DNA of 64,000 bases, taken from assembly GCA_903970405.1 (NCBI GenBank), contig CAJCIT010000032.1, forward strand, positions 1-64,000, read 5' to 3'. Below are positions 26,312-34,358 of this stretch, piece after piece. The notes beneath the pieces are model-generated. The model made no database searches, was not told the DNA's origin, and worked only from the letters and a program-made list of their open reading frames with translations. Within the stretch, counting starts at the first letter, position 1. Each line of letters starts with the position of its first letter. This DNA comes from Acidobacteriaceae bacterium. GTDB taxonomy: Bacteria > Acidobacteriota > Terriglobia > Bryobacterales > Bryobacteraceae. Position numbers and translations under genes: made by a program.

Positions 26312-26977
26312 ATGACCAGCCTTCAATCTGCATTCCGAGTCTCAGTCATTGCGGGCATCCTCAGTCTGCTGTCTACGGCTGGGGCCGTTCCATGCAAAGG
26401 GCAAACCAGTCAGACGGGGCCGCCCACCACCGAGCCCTTGCAGAAGAACGATGGGAAATTGCCGGAAAAGCCACCGGTTAGTCCCGGTGGGTCGTCTGTC
26501 GATACCCACACATTCAAGGTCGGGCCGGAGGATATCCTCAACATCGTGGTTTGGAAAGAGCCGCAGTTCTCGGGCAACTTTACAGTCCACACCGATGGCA
26601 AGTTCACTATGCCGCTGGTGGGCGATATCCAGGCTGGGGGTCTCACGGCGGTTGAAATTGAGCCGCTGGTCACCCAGGTTCTTTCGAAATTGATTGTGAA
26701 GCCGCTTGTCACGGTGACCGTGGCGGCCGTTTACAGCCGCAAGTACTACCTCGACGGAGAAATTAACCGTCCAGGAGAATATGCGCTGCAAGGACCGACA
26801 ACTGTACTGGACGCAATCAGCAAAGCCGGAGGTCTCCGCGACTTCGCGAACCCAAAAAAAATCTATATCCTCCGCGGCGAAAAAAAGATCCCCTTCAATT
26901 GGAAAGATGTCATTCATGGAAAGAATATGGAACAAAACATTCAGATTGAAGCCGGCGATCACATCTATTTCCCCTAA
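26312..26977 (+). CDS. Polysaccharide export protein (Wza-like, poly_export plus SLBB)
   Basis: Wza-like proteins form the outer-membrane channel through which capsular or exopolysaccharide leaves the cell. After a signal-like N-terminus and a Pro/Gly-rich stretch, the poly_export domain begins at FKVGPEDILNIVVWKEPQFS, and an SLBB domain follows with YLDGEINRPGEYALQGPTTV. ATG 26312 is preferred to a TTG at 26285. No clear lipobox is seen (a Cys lies in AVPCKG). It is the first gene of the export operon and is 11 bases upstream of the chain-length gene. Confidence 0.9.
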   Translation: MTSLQSAFRVSVIAGILSLLSTAGAVPCKGQTSQTGPPTTEPLQKNDGKLPEKPPVSPGGSSVDTHTFKVGPEDILNIVVWKEPQFSGNFTVHTDGKFTMPLVGDIQAGGLTAVEIEPLVTQVLSKLIVKPLVTVTVAAVYSRKYYLDGEINRPGEYALQGPTTVLDAISKAGGLRDFANPKKIYILRGEKKIPFNWKDVIHGKNMEQNIQIEAGDHIYFP

Positions 26978-26988
26978 GGCGCATACTC

Positions 26989-28605
26989 ATGCTTGAACGA
27001 TACTCAATCCCGCGGCGGGCGCTCGATTTCGAAGATTACCTCGATGTTCTGCGAAGGAATGTGCTGTGGGTGGTGGGCCCGGCATTTCTGGGCTTGGTGG
27101 TCACAACGGTAGCGGCGTTCCTGATGAAGGACGCCTTTGTTTCCACCGCCCTCTTGCGCGTCGTACCCCCGCAGATACCCGAGACGATGATCAAGATCGT
27201 CAACGTCACGCCGCTGGTGGACCGCATCAACGCGATGGCGGAACGAATTGAGAGCCGCAACACGCTGGCCCAAATCATCGCCACCAACGGTCTTTATAAG
27301 GACGATCTGAAGCGTGAGCCTTTGGCCGACGTCATTTCCGACATGCAGCACGCGATTCACATTACTGCTTCCGGGTCGATTACGAGCTCGGGCCGGACGG
27401 CGCCCGCCTTTCAGTTGACCTTTACGTATAAGGACCGCCACCTGGCCCAACAGGTCTGCGCCGAGCTTACCAATCGGTTTATCAATTTGAACCTCGAAGA
27501 AAAAGGGGATATTGAGAACAACGTCACGGCCGTGATGAAGGATGAGTTTGATGCGGCTAAAAAGAATCTGGATCAGTTGGAACAGAAGGTGACCGATTTC
27601 CGCATTCGCAACAATGGGCGGCTGCCCGATCAGATGCCCGAAAATGTTCAGCAGATGAATGGCCTGGAGGCGCGGATTACGGCAATCAATTCCTCGCAAA
27701 GCCGCGTTTCGCAGGAGAAGATGATCCTGGACTCTCAGCTCTCGATCGCCAAGGACCGTCTGGCGGCGATTCGGGAGGTCACCCCGGAGACGGTAATCCG
27801 CAGCGAGAAGATCGAGAATCTAGACCGGCAGATCAACACGCTCGAAACCAATATCGCGGTGATGAAGGAACACTGGACCGACAGCTACCCCGATCTTGAA
27901 GCCGCGCGGGCTGAACTTAGCCAGTTGCGCCATCAGCGTGAAGACGCTCTGAAACAGGATAAAGTGCGTCCGGTTGAAACGCGCGCCGCCGGGCCAAGCA
28001 AAGAGAAGATGGAGGCAATCGCCGATGTGGAGCGGCTTCAAGCGGCTTTGCGCGCGAAGGATGCCGAGGCACAGAGTCTGAGCAAGGAAGCGGGACAAGC
28101 CGAATCCGAAATGCGAAGCTACCAGGCCCGCATCGAAGGGCTCCCCGTGGGGGAACGGGAGTACGCCGAGATCACTCGTGACCGGGATTTGGCGAGGGAT
28201 CGTTATCAGGATCTTCAGTCAAAGTTGAGCGCTTCTCAGATGAGTACCCGCGCCGAGGGGCGCAAGCTGGGTGAAACGCTGGAAGTGATTGACCAAGCCT
28301 CGCTTCCTGAGACTCCCACCGAACCCAAGCGCCAGTTCATCATTCCGGCCGGGCTGGGCGCGGGGATCGCCCTGGGCGTTGTTCTGGTGGCCATCCGCGA
28401 GATTAAGGACACATCCCTGAAGAACCTAAAGGATGCCCGGATGTACACGCAACTGTCGATTCTGGGCAGCGTTCCTTTACTTGAAAACGACCTGGTCGTG
28501 CAACGCCGGAAGCAAATGATGTGGGTGGGATGGGCTACCGCCACATTGCTGGGCATTGCGGTGATGGGCGTTTCGGTGGCCCACTATTATCTGAGTAAAG
28601 CCTAG
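26989..28605 (+). CDS. Chain-length determinant/GumC-family protein
   Basis: This 538-residue inner-membrane protein is a polysaccharide co-polymerase that sets chain length and works with the Wza channel. It has an N-terminal Wzz domain with a transmembrane helix (NVLWVVGPAFLGLVVTTVAAF), a long coiled-coil periplasmic section (about residues 170-420, rich in EQKV, QLSIAKDRL and AELSQLRHQR patterns), and a second helix after 430 plus a final one near the end. The cytoplasmic kinase domain found in proteobacterial Wzc is missing and is instead the next gene, the Gram-positive-like split arrangement. It ends 6 bases before that gene. Confidence 0.9.
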   Translation: MLERYSIPRRALDFEDYLDVLRRNVLWVVGPAFLGLVVTTVAAFLMKDAFVSTALLRVVPPQIPETMIKIVNVTPLVDRINAMAERIESRNTLAQIIATNGLYKDDLKREPLADVISDMQHAIHITASGSITSSGRTAPAFQLTFTYKDRHLAQQVCAELTNRFINLNLEEKGDIENNVTAVMKDEFDAAKKNLDQLEQKVTDFRIRNNGRLPDQMPENVQQMNGLEARITAINSSQSRVSQEKMILDSQLSIAKDRLAAIREVTPETVIRSEKIENLDRQINTLETNIAVMKEHWTDSYPDLEAARAELSQLRHQREDALKQDKVRPVETRAAGPSKEKMEAIADVERLQAALRAKDAEAQSLSKEAGQAESEMRSYQARIEGLPVGEREYAEITRDRDLARDRYQDLQSKLSASQMSTRAEGRKLGETLEVIDQASLPETPTEPKRQFIIPAGLGAGIALGVVLVAIREIKDTSLKNLKDARMYTQLSILGSVPLLENDLVVQRRKQMMWVGWATATLLGIAVMGVSVAHYYLSKA

Positions 28606-28611
28606 GAATTT

Positions 28612-29544
28612 ATGAGCCGAGTCCATGACGCATTGCGGCGAGCCGCCCAGGAACCAACACCGGATGCGGAGACGCCCGTCCAAGCTTCACGCCGCCGTCC
28701 CGCCCTGCCCCTCAGCGCGGAGGTCATTCTTCCCGAGGATTTCCACGTTGATTCCCCGGCCGGGGATGGCCTCTTCGACATGGAGGCGATCCTCCAGGAT
28801 GTTGTCGAATTTCCCTATAACCCTCTGCCCGAAGCGCTCTTGGTGAGTTCAATCAAGCCCAGAGAAGCGCCGGGTGAAGAGTTTCGAACGCTGAGAACCC
28901 GCCTCAATCATTTGCAGACCCTGCAGCCGATGCACACGCTGGTGGTGACCAGTGCTTCGCCGGCCGAGGGAAAGTCATTTACGGCTACTAACCTCGCGCT
29001 GACGCAGGCGCAATTAACCGGTAAGCGGGTGATCCTCTGCGACTTCGACTTCCGGCGTCCCACCACCGATAAGACCTTCCAGCTTCCCCCCTCGCCGGGC
29101 ATCACCGACTTCCTGCAAGGCAAGGCGACGCTCTCCTCGGTCATCCGGAAGATCGCCGATACCAACCTCTATTTGATGACGGCGGGCGAATCGGTTTCCA
29201 ATCCGCTTGAACTGCTGAACCTCGCCGAGTGCAGGCAGTTGATCGATTCGCTACGATCTTCCTTCGATTGGGTGATTCTGGATAGCCCGCCCCTGCTGTT
29301 CGCCGCCGACGGCAATCTGCTGGCGACCATGTGCGACGGAACCATCCTGGTGGTCCGCATTGGCTCGACGACGTTCGATGCCGTCACTCGGGCATTGCAA
29401 TCGCTCTGCGAGAATAACGTGCTCGGCATCGTCGTAAACGGAGCGCGCCGCGGTGAACTCTACAGCAAGTACACCTACTATCACGATTACTATGGCCCGA
29501 CGTACGGCAAGACGGACCTGGATGCCGGAGAGGCCGAGGTGTAG
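28612..29544 (+). CDS. CpsD/CapB-family BY-type tyrosine kinase
   Basis: BY-kinases phosphorylate their own C-terminal tyrosines and control polysaccharide polymerisation through the chain-length partner. The 310-residue protein has a Walker A loop (SASPAEGKSFTATNLA, residues about 114-129), Walker A-prime DFDFRRP at 144-150, Walker B VILDSPP and a tyrosine cluster at the end (YSKYTYYHDYYGPTY). The Walker A glycine is replaced by alanine (PAEGK). It starts 6 bases after the chain-length gene and closes the three-gene export unit; a hairpin follows at 29559. Confidence 0.92.
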   Translation: MSRVHDALRRAAQEPTPDAETPVQASRRRPALPLSAEVILPEDFHVDSPAGDGLFDMEAILQDVVEFPYNPLPEALLVSSIKPREAPGEEFRTLRTRLNHLQTLQPMHTLVVTSASPAEGKSFTATNLALTQAQLTGKRVILCDFDFRRPTTDKTFQLPPSPGITDFLQGKATLSSVIRKIADTNLYLMTAGESVSNPLELLNLAECRQLIDSLRSSFDWVILDSPPLLFAADGNLLATMCDGTILVVRIGSTTFDAVTRALQSLCENNVLGIVVNGARRGELYSKYTYYHDYYGPTYGKTDLDAGEAEV

Positions 29545-29558
29545 CTCTCAGCATGAGA

Positions 29559-29583
29559 AGCCCAGGTGTTCGAAAACCGGGCT
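29559..29583 (+). terminator. Hairpin after the export operon
   Basis: AGCCC(A)GGT at 29559-29567 pairs with ACCGGGCT at 29576-29583 with one bulged A. There is no T-run after it, so termination is only possible, not shown. It lies 15 bases after the kinase stop codon. Confidence 0.3.
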
Positions 29584-29779
29584 CCTCCCGCCCGCTTTGA
29601 GTCCGTTAGATTCCTTTCAAGTGCGGTCACCACTGTTTGTCAATTGAGCGTTTCGCTACACTAGGTGCTTTGAGCTAAGGCTCGCCAATGGAGACCCGTG
29701 TCTTGTCTGCAATTGAAACCAGACGATGGTGGACCACGTCAGGGGATTTTCGTGCAGGATGGAAAGGACCGACCGTTAG

Positions 29780-32758
29780 ATGATCTGTTCCAGGCTCTGC
29801 CGCCTGCTATCGCAACGCTTGTGCGCCGTGGCCTTTTGTGGCGTCATTTCAATCGGTTTCAACTCGTCGTTGGCGTCCGGTTTCCCGGTTCAATTGGCTG
29901 ACTCCGCGGTTGCGGACGCGTCTCCTCAGACTCCTCCGCAGAATCCGCCTCCGAAGCCGCAGCAGCCCGCTCCCGCAAACCCATTTGAAACTGTTCCGCA
30001 AGGGCAGGAAGCCCCTAAGCCCCAGAATCCGCCGCAGGGGGTAGAAGAAGCCAAGACGGCGGCGATCGGCGAGAACGTAGTGGAGGAGGTGCAGTTTCGC
30101 GGGCAGAAGCGCGTTCCTCAAGACACGCTTCGGGCATTGATCTACACGAAGAAGGGCGACCCGTTCGACGAGGAGTCGTTGCACCGCGACTTCATGGCCC
30201 TGTGGAACACCGGCCGGTTCGACGATCTGCGCCTCGAAAGGGAACGCGGGCCGCTGGGCGGCATTATCATCCGGTTTGTTGTGGTTGAACGCCGCGTGGT
30301 GCGCAGCATTGACTACGAGGGCAACAAAAGCATCAGCAAGTCGGAAATCCTCGACCGCTTCAAGGAACGCAAAGTCAGTCTGACGCCGGAGTCGCAATTC
30401 GACATGGGCAAAGTCCAGCGGGCGAAGAATGTACTGTTGGAATACGAAGCGGAGCGTGGACGCCAGTATGCCACGGTCACGCCCGACATCAGGCAGGTGC
30501 CCCCGTCTTCGGTGGAAATCATCTTCAAAATTGACGAAGGTCCCAAGGTGAAAGTGGGTAAGATCATCATCCAGGGCAATAAGGCATTCAGCAGCCGCGC
30601 CGTTATCCGCGCCATGAAAAACCTGAAGCCGATCGGCATCCCCCACTCATTGCTGTTCGAGGATCTGTTTGCCCGCACCTATGACTCGACGAAACTGGAA
30701 GAGGATGCCGAGCGCATTCGCCAGGAGTATCAAAAAGCCGGCTACTTCAAGGCCCACGTCGTGAGCCACAGCGAAACGATTCATGATGTGGGCGGCACTG
30801 GTTGGCGCGTCCCCATCCTGAAGACCAACAAAATCGGCAAACAGGCCGACATCACCATGGTGGTGGATGAAGATCAACGCTATTACCTGGGCAAGTTCAC
30901 GTTCAACGGGATGAAGTTATTCCGTACGCCGGACCTGATCGCCCGCAGCGTGTTCGGTATGACTTCCGGCGACGTTTTCTCCACTGAGAAACTTCAGAAG
31001 GGCTTGGAGAACCTCCGCAAGCTCTACGGCAATTTCGGTTACATCGACTTTGTCCCCGAACCCGATCCCGAGCCCGTGCCAGGCACGAACAAGGTCGACC
31101 TTACCATCAACGTGGATGAGGGCAAACAGTTCTTTGTGCGCCGGATCGATTTCCAGGGCAATACCACGACCCGCGACAAAGTCATCCGCCGCGAGTTGCT
31201 GATCGATGAAGGCGATCTCTTCAGCAACCAGTTGTGGGAAACCAGCATTCTGCGCCTCAATCAGCTCGGCTACTTCGAGGCCCTGAAGCCCGAAGACGCG
31301 GCCGATATAAAGAAGGACACCAAGACTAATACGGTGGACCTCACCCTGAAACTGAGGGAGCGCGGCAGAAACTCTATTCAGTTGAACGGCGGCGTGTCCG
31401 GCATCGCCGGCAGCTTCATCGGCGCTTCTTACTCCACGAACAACTTCCTGGGCCTCGGCGAGACATTGAGTTTAAACAGCCAGATCGGCACTCGCCAGAA
31501 GAGCGTCACGTTAGGCTTTACCGAGCCCTATCTTTTCGACAAGCCCTATCAAGCCGGCTTCACCATCTTCGTGCAGCACTACAACTACGACCAAGCGCGT
31601 GAAGCCTCCATTCTGGCCGGCAGCAACCTGATCTCGTACTATGACTCGCTTGGCACAAACAATCTGCTCAACTATTCTTCGAACGGTTACGGCTTTACGG
31701 CTTTCGTTTCACACCAACTGCGCCGCAGCTTTGCCCGCATCGGTATTACCTATGGATGGGATACCCAGAACCTGAAGCCGCTGACGACGGCTGCAACCAA
31801 TTACTTCACGTACCTGGATTACCAGGGCGTCAATGGGCCGAACTCATTGAACGGGATTCGGACCAGCAAGATCATCCCTTCGTTTTCCTACAACACGGTG
31901 GATCATCCCATTACCCCGAGCCGGGGCAAACGCCTGAATGTTTCCATCTCTGTCGCGGGTTTGGGAGGTAATGTGGCAACCCTTGAACCGATCGTCGATG
32001 CCGCTTACTTCCACAAAGGGCTTCGGAAGGGGGACGTGATCGGTATGCACCTTTCGGGCAAATTTATCACCGGCTACAACGGCAAGGTTGCTCCGCCGTA
32101 TAGCCGTTTCTACATGGGCGGCGAAAACGATATCCGCGGCTTCGACACCTGGTCCATCAGCCCGATCGCCTATATTCCAACAACCACTTCACAGGCCGTG
32201 TATAACAATGACGGCTCGCCGCGCAACTTTCAGATCATCTCGGGCGGCGTGCTGACTACGGTCGCCGTTACACAGACAGTGCCTATCTATCAGCCCATCC
32301 TCCCGGGCGGCGATACAGAGGGAGTGTACAATTTTGAGTACCGGATCCCGATCTTCGGTCCCGTGCATCTTGCGCCGTTCTTCGACGTTGGAATCGACAG
32401 ATTATCGCGGCCCGGGCAGTTGGGCCTGAATGCCGACCGGGTCAGCGAGCTGAACGCGTTGTTCCCCCAGGCGAATTTCGATGCCAGGGCGGTTATTTTT
32501 GCCCCCAGCCAGCAATTCAGGGCGTCAACCGGACTGGAACTGCAAGTAATGATGCCGGTGGTCAACGCCCCATTTCGCGTCTACTGGGCGTATAATCCTA
32601 GTAGTTTGAGTACGAACCTGGTGACACCGCAGGCAGTGGACCCCACGTACTTCCCGAACTCGACAACCTATCAGGCTTATTTGTCGAGTTATCCTTTGGT
32701 CACTCCCTACAGCGAGAAGCATTCGATGTTTCGCTTCTCGATCGGCCGCACCTTTTAG
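29780..32758 (+). CDS. bamA: Outer-membrane assembly factor BamA
   Basis: BamA inserts beta-barrel proteins into the outer membrane. The 992-residue length is larger than the usual 800 because of a Pro/Gln/Asn-rich region after the signal peptide (residues about 45-95). Five POTRA-like units follow (VEEVQFRGQKRVPQDTLRAL, VRSIDYEGNKSISKSEI, VGKIIIQGNKAFSSRAV, LGKFTFNGMKLFR, VRRIDFQGNTTTRDKV), then a surface-antigen barrel with TEPYLF and MGGENDIRGFD (the lid/loop 6 RGFD motif). The last residues end in a C-terminal aromatic strand (FRFSIGRTF). It precedes the ompH gene, the common order. Confidence 0.95.
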   Translation: MICSRLCRLLSQRLCAVAFCGVISIGFNSSLASGFPVQLADSAVADASPQTPPQNPPPKPQQPAPANPFETVPQGQEAPKPQNPPQGVEEAKTAAIGENVVEEVQFRGQKRVPQDTLRALIYTKKGDPFDEESLHRDFMALWNTGRFDDLRLERERGPLGGIIIRFVVVERRVVRSIDYEGNKSISKSEILDRFKERKVSLTPESQFDMGKVQRAKNVLLEYEAERGRQYATVTPDIRQVPPSSVEIIFKIDEGPKVKVGKIIIQGNKAFSSRAVIRAMKNLKPIGIPHSLLFEDLFARTYDSTKLEEDAERIRQEYQKAGYFKAHVVSHSETIHDVGGTGWRVPILKTNKIGKQADITMVVDEDQRYYLGKFTFNGMKLFRTPDLIARSVFGMTSGDVFSTEKLQKGLENLRKLYGNFGYIDFVPEPDPEPVPGTNKVDLTINVDEGKQFFVRRIDFQGNTTTRDKVIRRELLIDEGDLFSNQLWETSILRLNQLGYFEALKPEDAADIKKDTKTNTVDLTLKLRERGRNSIQLNGGVSGIAGSFIGASYSTNNFLGLGETLSLNSQIGTRQKSVTLGFTEPYLFDKPYQAGFTIFVQHYNYDQAREASILAGSNLISYYDSLGTNNLLNYSSNGYGFTAFVSHQLRRSFARIGITYGWDTQNLKPLTTAATNYFTYLDYQGVNGPNSLNGIRTSKIIPSFSYNTVDHPITPSRGKRLNVSISVAGLGGNVATLEPIVDAAYFHKGLRKGDVIGMHLSGKFITGYNGKVAPPYSRFYMGGENDIRGFDTWSISPIAYIPTTTSQAVYNNDGSPRNFQIISGGVLTTVAVTQTVPIYQPILPGGDTEGVYNFEYRIPIFGPVHLAPFFDVGIDRLSRPGQLGLNADRVSELNALFPQANFDARAVIFAPSQQFRASTGLELQVMMPVVNAPFRVYWAYNPSSLSTNLVTPQAVDPTYFPNSTTYQAYLSSYPLVTPYSEKHSMFRFSIGRTF

Positions 32759-32824
32759 CGGCGGCTGAAGGAGCCAAAGGCGGAGAGAAACAATCATCTG
32801 ACTTTAGGAAGGAATTTGTGAGTA

Positions 32825-33436
32825 ATGGTTAAGAGAAGTTTGTTGACGGCGGCAATCGCCGTCCTGGGTGTCGCCGGCGCGTTGACGGCACAGACGCCCG
32901 GCAAGGTTGGCGTGATCAGCGTCCAAGGCGCCATTGTGGGCACGAAAGACGGGCAGAAGGCGGCCAGTGAACTGGAGGTCAAGTTCGCTCCGAAGCGCAA
33001 GGATATTGAAGGACGTCAGAATGAGGTCAATCAACTGGAAGAGCAGATGCGGAAGAGCGGCAACCTGCTGTCCGAGGAGAAGCGCGCGCAGTTGGCGCGT
33101 GACATCGACGAAAAAAAGAAGCGCCTGAATCGCGATATGCAAGATGCCCAGGAGGAGTTTGAGGGAGAGCAGCAGCGGCTTCTGCAGGGCCTCGGCCAGC
33201 GTATAATGGCCGTGATTGAGAAGTATGCCAAGGACAACAGCTACACAATGGTGCTGGACGTCAGCAATCCTCAAACGCCGGTGCTGTATGCAAGCAGCGC
33301 AATCGATATCACGCAAGACGTGATTTCGCTTTATGACAAGAGTTCAGCCAGCGGCGCGCCCAGTACGCAGCCCGGTGCGCCGGCTCCAGTGAAGCCTACC
33401 GCCGCCGTTAAGCCGGCGCCGGGGGCTCCGAAGTAG
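32825..33436 (+). CDS. OmpH/Skp-family periplasmic chaperone
   Basis: Skp/OmpH holdases carry unfolded outer-membrane proteins to BamA. The 203-residue protein has a signal peptide ending near LTAQTP, the conserved start VGVISVQGAIVGTKDGQKA and a long charged coiled-coil (EGRQNEVNQLEEQMRK through QRLLQGLGQRIM), then the YTMVLDVSNPQTPVLYA strand that closes the fold. The C-terminal 30 residues are a Pro/Ala/Lys-rich tail (PAPVKPTAAVKPAPG) not found in the short E. coli Skp. The start is ATG 32825. It follows bamA by 66 bases. Confidence 0.9.
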   Translation: MVKRSLLTAAIAVLGVAGALTAQTPGKVGVISVQGAIVGTKDGQKAASELEVKFAPKRKDIEGRQNEVNQLEEQMRKSGNLLSEEKRAQLARDIDEKKKRLNRDMQDAQEEFEGEQQRLLQGLGQRIMAVIEKYAKDNSYTMVLDVSNPQTPVLYASSAIDITQDVISLYDKSSASGAPSTQPGAPAPVKPTAAVKPAPGAPK

Positions 33437-33510
33437 AGTGAAACGATCCTGAAAGAATGCCCGGGGAGCATCCGGGCGTTCGCTATGGCGGATACTCTTG
33501 TGGCCGCTCC

Positions 33511-34284
33511 ATGCTGAATTCAAAGCGAATCGTAGTTGTCTTGCCGGCGTACAACGCAGCCCGGACAATCGAAGCCACCGTCGCTGAGCTGCCGGAGTGC
33601 ATTGACGAATCGATTCTGGTGGACGATTGCAGCAGCGATGACACGGTAGCCCTGGCTCGGCGCTTGGGCTTGACCGTGATTCAACATGAGCGAAACCGCG
33701 GGTATGGCGGAAACCAGAAAACGTGCTATGCGGCGGCTCTGGAGCGCGACGCCGATGTTGTCATCATGATTCACCCGGATTATCAGTACTCGCCGCTGCT
33801 CGCCACCGCCATGGCGAGCATGGTCGCCTACGGCATGTACGATCTGGCCCTGGGCTCGCGTATTCTGGGCGGGCAGGCCATGCGCGGCGGGATGCCGGTT
33901 TACAAGTACATTTCGAATCGTTTTTTGACCATGTTTGAGAATCTGATGCTCGGCGCGCACCTCTCCGAATATCACACCGGCTATCGAGCTTACAGCGGAG
34001 ACCTCCTGCGAACTCTGCCGCTGGAAGAGAACTCGGAGGATTTCGTTTTCGATAATCAGCTTCTTGCGCAGGCCATAGTGCTCGGGGCCCGCATCGGCGA
34101 GGTGTCCTGTCCGTCCCGCTATTTCCCTGAAGCCTCGTCCATCGGCTTAAGGCGCAGCGTCAGCTATGGATTGGGCGTCGTCAAAACCTCATTTGAAGGC
34201 CGCTTGGCCAAGATGGGCATTTCCCGCTCGCCCCTTTTCCGGTTTCGCGAGGGCGGACTGAAGGCTCTCCGCGCTTCCGCCTAG
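33511..34284 (+). CDS. Family 2 glycosyltransferase (dolichyl-phosphate mannosyltransferase-like)
   Basis: The 257-residue cytoplasmic or peripheral enzyme has the GT2 start VVVLPAYNAARTIEATV, VDDCSSDDT, the HERNRGYGGNQKTC segment and an IHPDYQYSP metal-binding region. This HPDYQY form is common in bacterial polyprenyl-phosphate-type GT2 proteins. There is no membrane-spanning C-terminus. ATG 33511 is chosen; an open extension to 33457 has no family features. It lies 74 bases after ompH and ends just before the perfect hairpin at 34302. It probably serves the surface polysaccharide of this block; the sugar is unknown. Confidence 0.9.
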   Translation: MLNSKRIVVVLPAYNAARTIEATVAELPECIDESILVDDCSSDDTVALARRLGLTVIQHERNRGYGGNQKTCYAAALERDADVVIMIHPDYQYSPLLATAMASMVAYGMYDLALGSRILGGQAMRGGMPVYKYISNRFLTMFENLMLGAHLSEYHTGYRAYSGDLLRTLPLEENSEDFVFDNQLLAQAIVLGARIGEVSCPSRYFPEASSIGLRRSVSYGLGVVKTSFEGRLAKMGISRSPLFRFREGGLKALRASA

Positions 34285-34301
34285 GGAACCGCCTGAAGTA
34301 A

Positions 34302-34333
34302 GGCGAGACGCCCGCCGAAACAGGCGTCTCGCC
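34302..34333. terminator. Perfect 11-bp hairpin between convergent genes
   Basis: GGCGAGACGCC at 34302-34312 pairs exactly with GGCGTCTCGCC at 34323-34333 around a 10-base loop. It sits between the 3' ends of the plus-strand glycosyltransferase and the minus-strand giant gene, so it could act as a bidirectional terminator. No T-run follows on either strand. Confidence 0.6.
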
Positions 34334-34358
34334 AACGCGACGGGACCGCGCGCCCGTT

